Of a DNA stretch of 64,000 nt, positions 40,340 to 48,014 are shown in pieces. The DNA lies in contig CP136062.1 in assembly GCA_032622095.1 (NCBI GenBank), forward strand, positions 134,433,282 to 134,497,281, in the 5' to 3' direction. The notes under the pieces were generated by a model that saw only the letters and a program-made list of their open reading frames with translations, did no database searches and had not been told where the DNA came from. The position numbers and the translations under genes were made by a program. The stretch is from Siphonodentalium dalli (lineage: Eukaryota > Mollusca > Scaphopoda > Gadilida > Siphonodentaliidae). How positions within the stretch are numbered: position 1 is the first letter of the stretch; every line of letters starts with the position of its first letter.

Positions 40340-43300
40340 CAGGTATATTGTGCACTCATGCGTTCTACAGCGTTACACTCATGATTGTGCTGCTGATATG
40401 AAAATACATTGATCTATCGTATCAGTGTACAAATGGTTTCCGTAAAAACATGTGAGTATTAAACAATTTTAATTCTAAAAGTGTCTCCAAAAACTGTCTG
40501 ATTTAAACTTTGGTCAACATTATCTGGTCAATTTGAAATTAATTTTAAACATTAATACTAGCTAGAAATCATGGTTCAATAATAACAACAGCAGAAGCCA
40601 TCGTATTACCCTTGAGCTCAAATACATCCAATATGTATATATATCACATAACATTGCTGAGTGAAAATAGCCTTAATCAAAACATTAATGACATTTTGTT
40701 CACTGAACACACTATCACATATTACACTGTTATTTTATTGTTATACATTACATCCTTTATTGTCGTTGCGACTCTATGTTTGTAATAGTCTTATATACCC
40801 CGTGAGGGGACCTAGATTTAATAAATCATTCTTTCGTTCATTCATTCATTGCATGTGTAGAGCACCGACATATGTGACCCGCCATATCAAATCCAGTCGG
40901 AAGTCGGGATTTTTTCACCATGTGCCAATGCATTCTCTTATATAGGTCGCCTCGCATATATAAGAGAATGCATTGGCCTAACAATTTTTTATCATGTTTT
41001 TTAAATAAATGTTTCTTACAATTTTTAGGACATAAAATAAAAAAAACATCCATTACCCCGCAGGGAGCCCCACACATATATATAAGCACATAGAAGAGTG
41101 TCGTCTGCTCATGTTTGTCTGGGGCTCTGTATGGGTGAAATTATAAAATTGTTAAAGAATACAAGAACAAATTATTAAAATTGTAAAAAATTGTTACCTA
41201 TGGTCGACTCGCATATATAAGAGAATGCATTGGCACAGGGTAAAACAAATCCCGACTTCCGACTGAAAAATTTGATATGGCGGGTCACATATACTTATGT
41301 ATATATATGTGCTCTTACTACGCCGTTTAAATTGATTATCCGATCAAATTGTATCAACTACATGTACGTTATACAGGAATGATTTTATTTGGCCATTTCT
41401 GAATTTGACCAGTTGAAAAGCTATTATATGTACGATCATTGAGGAGGTGGCAGTGCCTAAGTCCGAGGGTTCAATAGTCCGATGGTTTAATAGTCCGAGG
41501 GTTCAATAGTCCGAGGGTTCAATAGTCCGATGATTAGTCTAAAGCGGCACAGACCGAGGGTTCAATAGTCCGAGGGTTCGATAGTTCAATAGTCCGATGG
41601 TTCATTAGTCCGATGGTTCGATAGTCTGAGGGTTCGATAGTCCGAGGGTTCAGTAGTCCGAGGGTTCAGTAGTTCGAGGGTTCAATAACCACACATAATT
41701 GCTCATTGTGGCCTATATGCGTATGGCCGACTATCGAACCCACGGACTATCGAACCCTCGGACAACTGAACCCTCGGACTATCGAACCCTCGGACAACTG
41801 AACCCTCGGACTATCGAACCATCGAAAACCTTCGGATTATCGAACCCTCGGATTATCGAACCCTCGGACTATTGAACCCTCGGACAACTGAACCCTCGGA
41901 CTTTCGAACCATCGAAAACTCTCGGATTATCGAACCCTCAGATTATCGAACCCTCGGATTATCGAACCCTCGGACTAACATACTATACCCCATTTAGGAA
42001 ACCGAAACTAAAAAAAATAATTAAATAAAATTAGAGATTATTTGGCAGATAGGCTCTTGGCCGCAGACGTTTATACTATGAAACAGTCACTCCCCACATG
42101 TGCGCCAATGAACACACGGACAGGGACGTGGAAATAGGGTGGTGGGGCGGGTATTGCATCAAACAAAATTAGTTCGAAATTTCAGATAAGATATAGGTTT
42201 AAATTGATCTGAAAGTATGACCAGTATTTAACGAGCGTGAAAAATTTAGTTTTTAAAAAAACCAAAAGTCGAATATTTTCCTACTCGGTCAAATCATTGG
42301 ACATTTTCCCACCACATGTGTCAGGTTGGTAATTTCCAACAGTCAGGAAGTTTGAGATAGCAGTTAGACATTTGGTCTGGTTCAGGGCGGGGTGTATACT
42401 TAGAAATTCCATGTTGACACCCCCGGCGAAGACCTTCTAGCCACGTAGTATAACATGGATATATTTACTTACTCGGAAGCCAATTAGTAACAACAGGAAC
42501 GCCTGTGACCCAGTTAAAAACATTATCCAGTCGCCGTCCCCCAACATGAACTAGACCCTGTAAAGTAGATGTAGCATTTGACGAGGAGAATTTATATACG
42601 GTAGCCCGGATGAGCAGTAATCAAATCGTTTAATATGTTTTCTTATCGGTTAACAAAATTCATGTGAATAACAAATTGTTCTGCAGTTTTGATCAATGTC
42701 GAAGATTAAACCATATTCATAATTGTATGGTGTCCTAACACTTGACTCGGATGGCGTCACCTAGGAATATTTTAACTTTAGAATTCTATAAATACATCGG
42801 ATCCTGAAGATGACTATATAGGTAAGTTTGGTAATTCGGAAGCACTTTATGTTTTTGTTTGTTTTGTTTAGCAATTTTGATGCCCCTTCCCCAACTTTTA
42901 TTCCTTACTTGGAAACCACCTTTTAGGGAACTTTGAAGCACACAATTTGTATCACGGAAGCGCCCTTATATCAATTTGTAGGATGAATATCGGTGAAAAT
43001 ATGTTAGTTCTCCACTCCCGTGATCCCCATTCCTGTCCCGAAAGGTGCCACATACATCACTTATATAGTATATATAACACATATATCTTGGTTATTTCCA
43101 TGGGGTTACGCGGAACAACACTCGAACAACTGCCTGCAAATTAATCGACGAGGACAGCAAACCCAAATAAAATGTATAATAATATCTTACATTCAATAGA
43201 TTTAAAGTTTTCGCTTCAGTAGCGTCGTTTGGTTGATCCAGTGACGTCATCGCACCACCCCAGTCGAGGCATTTCTGGCTGGCAGTGATATATTCGATTT

Positions 43301-43564
43301 TCTGGTCACACGTCATGCGCGTGGCGCTCTTCATTGAAGTCGGGAGGGTCTCTGTCAGAGAAGCCGAACATGACAACGATTCTGAAGAAAATGAAAAAAT
43401 ACTAGATATTGCTTTTTTATTGTCCCTTTTCTCCATGTAATCAATTTAATCGCTGGCAGCATGAACAAAAGTTCAGATGTAGGTTTACGGCAAATTATAA
43501 AAATAAACAACGAAAACAAAGAAACAAACAAGAATAAAAACAAAAACAGCGCTATGCCGAGCAT
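18931..43564 (-). CDS. C-type-lectin-like membrane protein, five exons: complement(join(18931..19571,26761..26874,42473..42557,43191..43351,43489..43564))
   Basis: I assembled this from splice sites and phases. The exons sum to 1077 nt, 358 residues plus TGA. Intron phases are 1, 0, 1, 1, and each junction has an AG acceptor and GT donor. Residues 1-25 form a hydrophobic signal peptide. About 30-144 form one C-type-lectin-like domain: QKCLDWGGAMTSL start, a VHVGG in the WIGG position, a GSC/ECC/FLC cysteine set. About 147-268 is a Thr/Ser stalk, probably O-glycosylated. A CRC motif follows (about 280), then a basic juxtamembrane stretch and a membrane segment near 331-344 with a short tail. 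Canonical EPN/QPD and WND calcium-ligand motifs are absent, so classical sugar binding is doubtful. Likely a cell-surface recognition or adhesion protein. The two long introns (about 15.6 and 7.2 kb) are full of transposons. No transcript evidence is available. Confidence 0.72.
19861..20272. mobile_element. TTAA MITE family A, copy 4
   Basis: 412 bp in intron 4 of the lectin gene, TTAA on both sides (19857-19860, 20273-20276). Read in reverse, it carries the uninterrupted version of the site into which family B inserted at 11.97 kb. Confidence 0.85.
20280..21395. other. Intronic, no gene seen
   Basis: Part of lectin intron 4. A short GC-richer patch (20680-20740, 20890-20940) and a small TGCGCGCTAATGAGCGCA hairpin near 21015. 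No coding evidence. Confidence 0.45.
21400..21598. mobile_element. TTAA MITE family B, short internally deleted copy
   Basis: Both subterminal regions of family B (CGAGTCACATATTATC, AAAATTAAGTGGGCC) lie only 200 bp apart. The right flank is TTAA, and the left end has lost its GGCCC tip. Confidence 0.65.
22191..22440. mobile_element. Palindromic MITE, arms of about 100 bp (GAGTCGCGGCCATATTGG)
   Basis: The left arm contains GAGTCGCGGCCATATTGG, GGGGCTGG-type sequence and GTGCTACAGGTCAAA; the right arm carries the complement. The centre lies near 22315, with CATATATGGA on both sides. Target duplication not resolved. Confidence 0.8.
22557..22959. mobile_element. TTAA MITE family A, copy 5
   Basis: 403 bp, diverged, TTAA on both sides (22553-22556, 22960-22963). 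Confidence 0.82.
23638..23826 (+). other. Possible 3' exon with hydrophobic C-terminus (weak)
   Basis: A 62-codon frame ends in CKTEFSPLATLCLTALAACV-like hydrophobic sequence and TAA, which would suit a GPI-anchor signal or terminal membrane helix. A possible acceptor (CACTTAG) lies just upstream. No other exon of such a plus-strand gene was found, and it lies within an intron of the minus-strand lectin gene. Confidence 0.2.
24790..24900. mobile_element. Short foldback element (GATAATACAAGTGC family), copy 2
   Basis: Inverted copy of 3792-3895, with inner arms GATAATAAGTGCAAC... and ...AACTTATTATC. Confidence 0.7.
25395..25840. mobile_element. 446-bp terminal-inverted-repeat element (TACGTGTAACTTGTAACGTG)
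   Basis: The ends TACGTGTAACTTGTAACGTG and CACGTTACAAGTTACACGTA are perfect complements over at least 20 bp and continue imperfectly. It also holds an internal AGAAGTTTG / CAAACTTCT hairpin. The 91-codon minus ORF inside has no recognisable features. Confidence 0.75.
26212..26678. mobile_element. TTAA MITE family A, copy 6
   Basis: 467 bp, exact TTAA on both sides (26208-26211, 26679-26682). The long arms meet near 26445; best-preserved copy in the window. It ends only 79 bp from lectin exon 4. Confidence 0.92.
26761..26874 (-). CDS. Lectin-like gene, exon 4: end of the lectin domain
   Basis: 114 nt, phase 1 at both ends. The acceptor is TTTATGGCAG and the donor CAGCCCAG followed by GTAGGC. 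It encodes NPDSGSCIIMDG, then ANMECC, then KSFLC, matching the C-terminal cysteine pattern of C-type-lectin domains. The tryptophan of the usual WND motif is missing. Confidence 0.75.
27281..27774. mobile_element. TTAA MITE family C (AGGTACGGTTGGCC), copy 1
   Basis: 494 bp, ends AGGTACGGTTGGCC and GGCCACACGTGCCT (imperfect complements), TTAA on both sides. It is nearly identical to 29818-30310, implying recent activity. A poly-C tract lies nearby (27060-27073). Confidence 0.9.
28430..28633 (-). other. Possible exon: acidic cytoplasmic-tail-like C-terminus (weak)
   Basis: A minus-strand frame encodes RPTDDPVNLYSRHAARQGFE, then NIDTDEMSS, and stops. A phase-1 acceptor (TTTGCTAG) fits. It lies in lectin intron 3 on the same strand, so an alternative 3' exon is possible. 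No polyadenylation signal was found just downstream. Confidence 0.2.
29590..29817 (+). pseudogene. LINE ORF1 remnant, part 1
   Basis: Reads DDLEQHGKKDSFRIFGVDEQ and continues to a VPGRQRVFI-like segment with several stops. This is the pattern of LINE ORF1 RNA-binding proteins. A 27-bp piece encoding DDLEQHGKK is duplicated in tandem (29598-29650). Confidence 0.7.
29818..30310. mobile_element. TTAA MITE family C, copy 2, inserted in LINE ORF1
   Basis: 493 bp, TTAA at 29814-29817 and 30311-30314. The LINE ORF1 reading resumes on the right with DLTRLRSRLVKELRQDEKV, so the target is defined by the interrupted coding frame. Confidence 0.93.
30311..30567 (+). pseudogene. LINE ORF1 remnant, part 2
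   Basis: Encodes LVKELRQDEKVHRVWTND and ends with SPDDLFKVGWSEDRV, a typical C-terminal part of ORF1 proteins of this LINE type (recognised by pattern). Confidence 0.65.
31321..32942 (+). pseudogene. LINE ORF2: endonuclease remnant, linker and first RT motifs
   Basis: HVFMLGDFKARSR near 31345 matches the GDFN-like motif of APE endonucleases. From 31917 an EDIVDFFRKDLAN frame leads into the linker. Then 32428-32781 carries LKNNKACGIDNITGEYLKNS and a DPDNYR end, and 32800-32942 carries GILGDEQAGFCEGFSTTDHT; both are early RT motifs. Stops and frameshifts lie between them. Confidence 0.85.
32943..36380. mobile_element. 3.4-kb foldback transposon with TTA duplication, inserted in the LINE
   Basis: The ends TAGTGGAGTAGATAAG and CTAATCTGCTCCACTA are imperfect complements, and TTA stands on both sides (32940-32942, 36381-36383). 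Inverted arms of several hundred bp are visible (about 32995-33780 against 35580-36345, including CATGCTGAAATTTCACTTTA-like pairing). The loop carries a minisatellite. The LINE reading before and after joins across it, so insertion is certain. A 3-bp TTA target would suit PIF/Harbinger-like elements, but the ends do not settle the family. No transposase seen. Confidence 0.85.
33830..34800. repeat. 42-45-bp minisatellite inside the foldback loop
   Basis: Units such as GAGTGGCTATATGGTCATGG and GGTGAGGTGTATATGTATAC are the reverse complement of the array at 15.6-17.2 kb. ORFs here are artefacts. Confidence 0.85.
36381..36520 (+). pseudogene. LINE RT motif A segment
   Basis: Encodes RKKLLFCAIIDFKKTFDMVD, then RSSLW: the catalytic-aspartate motif A of the RT. 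It is bordered by the foldback on the left and a tandem-core element on the right. Confidence 0.85.
36521..37642. mobile_element. Two head-to-tail copies of a tandem-core element (ACTAGCCGATGAGCCCGACG)
   Basis: Copies at 36521-37064 and 37065-37642. Each has a terminal stem-loop (GCCCGACGTTGTCCGGGC), a core of GC-richer 122-bp units (CACCCGTTTCCGAGATCTCG, GCGCATGCGCGAAGC), a CCCGATCGGTCGAGAATCGT block, a GACA-type microsatellite and an AAAATATATATGAG end. This plan resembles pearl/Helentron-associated interspersed elements known from molluscs and flies; the assignment is inference. Overlapping ORFs on both strands are core-repeat shadows. Confidence 0.75.
37643..38336 (+). pseudogene. LINE RT motifs B-E, including YADD
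   Basis: SPLLFAIFVNDFE near 37755, then LYALLYADDTIILTENYEDI (37865 onward) with the catalytic YADD, then VVSDYVYLGTTFNYKG and LLDKVVQPLLPYGCEVW (38070-38275), in two frames broken near 38050. Clear RT palm and thumb sequence. Confidence 0.93.
38630..38864 (+). mobile_element. 5'-truncated LINE 3' tail inserted in the LINE
   Basis: A noncoding stretch ends in an ATTGAATTGAATTGAA tail. AATTGA occurs at the left junction (38624-38629) and at the right end. The host LINE C-terminal coding sequence continues after it, as expected of target-primed insertion of a truncated copy. Confidence 0.65.
38867..39300 (+). pseudogene. LINE ORF2 C-terminal region
   Basis: Encodes KYRLFKERFEMEEYLINLNV and a segment resembling GDEYHYILSCPFF across a frameshift near 39100, a typical C-terminal region of non-LTR ORF2. 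Confidence 0.7.
39864..40306. mobile_element. Tandem-core element, reverse orientation
   Basis: Same plan as 36521-37642 but a different core: GTCTGTCTG microsatellite, two units of about 115 bp with CGACCGATCCGACTCAAATT and GGGCGGGTCCAATTTCACGT, and at the other end the stem-loop GCCCGGACGAAGTCGGGC followed by AGCTAGT. It is followed by (TA)n to about 40333. Confidence 0.75.
40869..41291. mobile_element. 423-bp terminal-inverted-repeat element containing family E hairpins
   Basis: The ends TATGTGACCCGCCATATCAA and TTGATATGGCGGGTCACATA are exact complements. Arms of about 50 bp continue through GTCGGAAGTCGGGATTT. The interior has CATTCTCTTATATAGG / CATATATAAGAGAATGCATT hairpins of family E. 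Confidence 0.85.
41460..41985. repeat. Inverted 16-17-bp minisatellite (CCGAGGGTTCAATAGT)
   Basis: On the left (41460-41690) units read GTCCGAGGGTTCAATA; on the right (41725-41985) units read ACTATCGAACCCTCGG, the complement. A spacer of about 35 bp separates the halves, so the locus can form one long imperfect hairpin. Nearby ORFs are absent. Confidence 0.92.
42473..42557 (-). CDS. Lectin-like gene, exon 3: middle of the lectin domain
   Basis: 85 nt, phase 0 start (acceptor CTTTACAG), phase 1 end (donor GTAAGT after CTTCCGA). Encodes GLVHVGGRRLDNVFNWVTGV, then NWLP. The spacing VGG...F-W-TG...NW fits the WIGG-to-EPN part of C-type-lectin domains, and A plus GT from exon 4 gives Ser at the junction. 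It is too short to stand out as an ORF. Confidence 0.72.
43191..43351 (-). CDS. Lectin-like gene, exon 2: start of the lectin domain
   Basis: 161 nt, phase 1 start (acceptor CTCTGACAG), phase 0 end (AAT, then GTAAGATATT). Encodes TRMTCDQKIEYITASQKCLD, then WGGAMTSL, the first cysteine helix and beta strand of a C-type-lectin domain. It joins exon 3 without frame change. Confidence 0.72.
43489..43564 (-). CDS. Lectin-like gene, exon 1: signal peptide
   Basis: 76 nt from ATG at 43562-43564. Encodes MLGIALFLFLFLFVSLFSLF and a few more hydrophobic residues, then TTTGCC followed by GTAAAC in phase 1. An in-frame ATG lies 17 codons upstream (43613-43615), but the shorter start puts the hydrophobic core at the N-terminus. 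Intron 1 is only 137 bp. Confidence 0.65.
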
Positions 43565-43599
43565 TCGAGTTGAAGTTTTTCGTGTATAAGTATGTTTTA

Positions 43600-43918
43600 A
43601 AGTGATGTGAAACACTCAGATCCGGCGCTCGAATGAACTTGGTTAAAGTAGTTATTTACATGAGTTTTACATCAAAATATGACAGCACGTATATATACAT
43701 GAAATAAATGCAGTGACTCTCTATTTCGGAGTCATTGCTATTTGTTTTTCGCTGAATGGTTCCAGCCGAATTGACCACTAAATATTTACAATTTTGTGTA
43801 TAATACTGCGTAGTTCCGACGTTTTTATATGAGATGGGTTCTGTGCCTGGGTACTCATTCATCAGTTTGAATGATCTGAACTTAAAGGTACTCAATTCGT
43901 TCAGATGGTCCAATTACT
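43600..43918. repeat. Repeat matching 11428-11800 plus a family A MITE end
   Basis: Upstream of the lectin start. Diverged copy of the 11.4-kb repeat, followed by TTAA (43882-43885) and the AGGTACTCAATTCG end of family A; the rest of the MITE is missing. Confidence 0.55.
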
Positions 43919-43957
43919 GAGTAGAGTCGCTTATGTCCGATTTTGGGCTACCGTGGG

Positions 43958-44302
43958 AAAAACATGAACAATATAGAGACCATATTAATGAGCCAGTATA
44001 TGGTCTCCACTTCAGAATTTTTTTTATTAGACCCCCTGATGTCGCGACTGAGTGGTCTGATGACGTCACAAAGATGGCCGGCATGCTCATTTTCTTAAGT
44101 TCGCTATTGTTGGATTTCATGATAAAAATAAAAAACATGAACAATATAGAGACCATATTAATGAGCCAGTATATGGTCTCCACTTCAGAAAAAAATTTAT
44201 TAGACCCCCTGATGTCGCGACTGAGTGGTCTGATGACGTCACAAAGATGGCCGGCATGCTCATTTTCTTAAGTTCGCTATTGTTGGATTTCATGATAAAA
44301 AT
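43958..44302. repeat. Tandem duplication, two copies of about 172 bp
   Basis: The segment from AAACATGAACAATATAGAGA to TGGATTTCATGATAAAAATA occurs twice almost unchanged. Each copy contains TGATGACGTCACAAAGATGG. A related inverted segment lies at 63355-63420. Confidence 0.93.
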
Positions 44303-44384
44303 ATAATTGTGATATAAAATATATGACAATCTTTTTGTGCAGTGTATGGTGTGACGCCATGTTATATTTTTATATAAAAAAAAA

Positions 44385-45115
44385 TGTCATCTCGATTAAA
44401 GATGGCCGCCAGAATGGCGACCGGAAGTGGGAAATTGATGATTTTCCATACATGTCGCCTGCATCATTGCCGATTATATGGAACTGGTGACGAATAGGGA
44501 CTATACTTCTCTTCAATCTTGATAACAAATCACTTAGGCATCACATTAGTTGATTTATTGGATCATAGCCTTGATTTTCTTCTCCAAATGCGATGTTTTA
44601 AAGAAGTGGTATAAATTTTCGCCAAATTATACTTTTTTATTTTCTAACAATTTTCTTGAAGAAAATTAGAATTAATCGGTGATGGAAATGAGTAGGATCA
44701 TTACATAAGGTATTTACATCTATCTGGATCTAGAAACTATCACATTAATCCAAGATGGCTTCCAAGATGGCAGCCAAAATACGATAATACGCAAATGTTC
44801 TCCTCTTTCACCCAATTACGTTTCTGTCCTGTAGATTCCAAATAAAGAATCGCCATGTTATGACACATTCATATTAGTTGCCTTACCGCAATGACTCAAA
44901 AGGCGAGTTCATATGACAATTATTTTCCAAATAATCATCGTGAAAATTCGCCAAACATTATATTTTTGTTATACGTCAAACAACATGTCAACCACAGTGG
45001 AACGATATCTCGGTGTTAGATATATGAATGAATGTACTCCGATTTAGATCATCTGAAGTTATTAATATCTTGTTGTAATCGAGATGGCCGCCAATTTTAA
45101 TTTAATTTGACATTA
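44385..45115. repeat. Dispersed repeat family with AAGATGGCCGCC motifs
   Basis: Diverged blocks with AGATGGCCGCCAGAATGGCG, CAAGATGGCTTCCAAGATGG and GAGATGGCCGCC. They resemble the arms of the foldback at 32.9-36.4 kb and 61.8-63.3 kb (GCCATCTTGG, AAACGCTCTTTAAA). Noncoding. Confidence 0.55.
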
Positions 45116-45119
45116 AAAT

Positions 45120-46790
45120 ACATATATTTCCGCAAAATATCCCAGCGTGTAAGAATGACACCTATGCATATCATTATCACGCATGGACTTTCGATGAGAA
45201 CATACCATTCACTATATAAAACCGAAATATATGTTCAAGCGCGTTAAGTATATGGTCTTGTGCCAAACTCAATTATGATATTATACAAATACTTTAGTAG
45301 AGACCAACATGGTATGTGGAGAGAATAGTGAAGTTGCCTACATCAGGCACTGTCAGTTACCAACGTTCAAATGATGCACGTGATCGCCATACGTTCTTGA
45401 ATATCGATAACGCTTGAGTATATCTTCTCGTATACTAAAGGTCTAGCGACAGACTCAATCAGATTACTGCATATACATGTAGCTAACAGTGACAGGCTTT
45501 TGAAGCCTGAATTTGAAAATATAAACCAGTTGATCACCCGGGGCCTTGTTCAGATATCATAGCTGTACTTTAATCTTGACAATTTCACAATGGCATATAT
45601 ATACCGCCGGTATAGGCTTGGTCCATGAACGCGGTGGGATAGCCTGTCGAAGTTTCTCGGGAGTTCTCTGACATAATATCCATAGAAATCTTCGTAAAAT
45701 GAATCCGTGTATGGGTACTCTGTGATTGGAATGGAAAATCGGCACAAACTGATCAGGCACCCGCTTCTTCCATTATGGCAAACATATATGTGTAGGAAGA
45801 AATGTTGATGATCGCCTCATGCTTAAACTGCTTCTTGTCACCAGTTCATACTAAGTACCGCTACATTTCCACGGGTGCATTCATATGACGACAAAGATGG
45901 GATCGTGACAAATTTGAACTAGAACTCAAGCAATATATTTACTTGTATCACAGCGTTATTAGCATATTTCTGTATCACATGTATGTATATAATTAGTTTG
46001 TCTCCTATACAAGTAGCGCTAATGTGTATCTGGACCATCACACTCTCGTTGGGTGGGGTGAGTATAGGTTCCGAAATTAACTCACATAAGCCTGCACAGT
46101 TGATGTCGAATCCGGTTTAAACGTATACTTATTGTTGTATTATTCATGAAATAAATTCTGTTTAAACTAAGGTCTATATGATCAAACTGGATTGTTTATC
46201 AAGTGAACATGTATCGAGCTCATCGTACAATAGCCTCCCCACGACCCTTTACATTTTTGCTGACGTTGGTCTATATATGCTATTTGGTTGGGGTAGATTG
46301 TCACGATGCATGAATGCAGAATGATATATACAATTTATGGGGTATTGCATCTGGTAACTCCTAGTCGAACCTAATTAGAACAGTTTGAGGCATTAGGATA
46401 TAGATGGATCGGCCTATATAATATGACCTGAAAGGTGCCATTATTATTTTAGTGAACCATGGCCACATCCATAGTTACGCGTGCTGATTCAGCTTCTTTT
46501 ATTTCTACATTTCTTTTGGTTCACGATAACGTTCTAATTAGAATCAACATGACATTGCCATGACTGTAAGAAGTTAGTGAACTGCGTTGCCCCAATATGT
46601 CATTTACTATTCAGAACCTCGATTCCAGAGTATGTTGGACATAATAAATCAAACTAATGACATGACACAAGAATACCCATCACTACCAATGGATTCTTCC
46701 TCCGTTTCCCACCGTGTGGTCGTACATTACGTCAAAACGCGGGAATTAGTAATATGATAAGTATCGCCTGTCTATTTTTGGGTCGTATCT
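45120..46790. other. No gene confidently seen
   Basis: Short minus-strand frames at 45550-45760 lack splice support. No clear repeats. Confidence 0.4.
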
Positions 46791-46799
46791 ATTTATTCG

Positions 46800-47159
46800 T
46801 CATCTAAACCGCAGAGTTGGATATGCAGAGCAGTTGCGCAGTCCCTGTTGATTTCGATACACTTCAAAATAATCATTTATCAAGTGGGACCGGTAGCACA
46901 AACAACCGTGACCATTGCCAATAACAACTTTCCTGTTGAACTGATGTACAAACGCAATGCATTGTCCCACTAAACGATTCATGTGCCGAAATCATAGAAA
47001 TCGTTATGGGATATCATTTTGCTGTATGCTATCAACGATCCATACCAGCATACTGTGTTCATACCAAGACACATTTCGTATGTTAGGCGAATCACTGTGT
47101 GTGGCTAGCACCAGTTAACTGGACACGAGTGAAGCCAAGAACCAGACACACCACTTCAT
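46800..47159 (-). CDS. Candidate small secreted Cys protein, two exons: complement(join(46800..46969,47120..47159))
   Basis: Exon 1 begins MKWCVWFLASLVS, a signal-peptide-like start. A phase-1 junction joins it to exon 2 (acceptor ATCGTTTAG), which encodes GNGHGCLCYRSHLINDYFEV and ends RNCSAYPTLRFR, TGA. AATAAA follows 3 nt after the stop. The 210-nt sum gives 69 residues. The donor (A followed by GTTAAC) is poor, which is the main weakness. Family not recognised. Confidence 0.3.
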
Positions 47160-47352
47160 CTGGTGTCGGGGATCTAGCCTGGTGTATAAGAATGTTCATA
47201 TCAACTGAATAAACATGTCCTGCGAGGTCAATAACTTATAGTAACTTCACAAAATGATTCCACATTGTACATATGCTATGAAAGTGGTTGGACTACTTTG
47301 TTGAATATCATCATCCATATTTCAGAACATGGTATTCACAATATAGGGAGTG

Positions 47353-47912
47353 ACTAAAACGCAGAATGGGACGATGGGACGGGACGGTATGGGACGGTAT
47401 TGGGACGGTATGGGACGGTATTTGGGACGGTGCGGGACGGTATTAGAAAACCGGCTATTTTCGTTCTGCAATTTCCTACGGTTGTTCTGCGCTTTACCGC
47501 TTCCGTCCCATCAGCGAAAAAAAACATGTTTTAATCTTGATTATGGTCATTAAAATGCTACAATGATGTCGAGAAGATGTTAATCTAACATTTTATGTAA
47601 AAATATCGCCGCGGGACGGGGAAATGTGAATGCATGGGATGATTTGGTGTTTGTTTACATTTTCGTTCTGCGTTTGACCGTAATCGCCTATTATTTTTAG
47701 CCGATAATATGAGCTTTGTGTTGGCGAATGAGACTATTAAATTGTTGCTCCCTGTACGCCATGTTAATACCGACTATATATAACCATTTTGATGCCGCTA
47801 CACGCTGTATTATTGATAAATAGCCGGTTTTCTAATACCGTCCCGCACCGTCCCAAATACCGTCCCATACCGTCCCAATACCGTCCCATACCGTCCCATT
47901 CTGCGTTTTAGT
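47353..47912. mobile_element. Foldback element with GGGACGGTAT repeat arms
   Basis: Arms of about 100 bp: ACTAAAACGCAGAATGGGAC then five or six GGGACGGTAT-type repeats and AGAAAACCGGCTATTT on the left; the right end is the complement (47815-47912). A loop of about 360 bp. It abuts the truncated left LTR exactly. Confidence 0.88.
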
Positions 47913-48001
47913 ATTGGCTGACATCTTGCTTTACCATTTATAATGACATCTAATATAGAATAAACCATGTTAAATAGAATACAATGTCCTGTTTTGCTTT
48001 A
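47912..48001 (+). repeat. Truncated 5' LTR (3' 90 bp)
   Basis: Aligns with the last 91 bp of the 3' LTR, including the AATAAA-containing stretch. The first part of about 122 bp is missing; a foldback element ends exactly at the break. Confidence 0.75.
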
Positions 48002-48002
48002 T

Positions 48003-48014
48003 TGGCGACGAAGC
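48003..48014 (+). other. Primer-binding-site-like TGGCGACGAAGC
   Basis: Starts with TGG one base after the LTR end, as expected for pairing with a tRNA 3' CCA. The tRNA was not identified. Confidence 0.5.

Noticed and set aside
41460..41985. CRISPR array
   Set aside because: Units are contiguous without unique spacers, reverse direction in the middle, and the DNA is clearly eukaryotic.
45550..45760. PAN-like minus-strand exon (NHRVPIHGFILRRF)
   Set aside because: The motif likeness is short, expected cysteines are missing and no good splice sites frame it.
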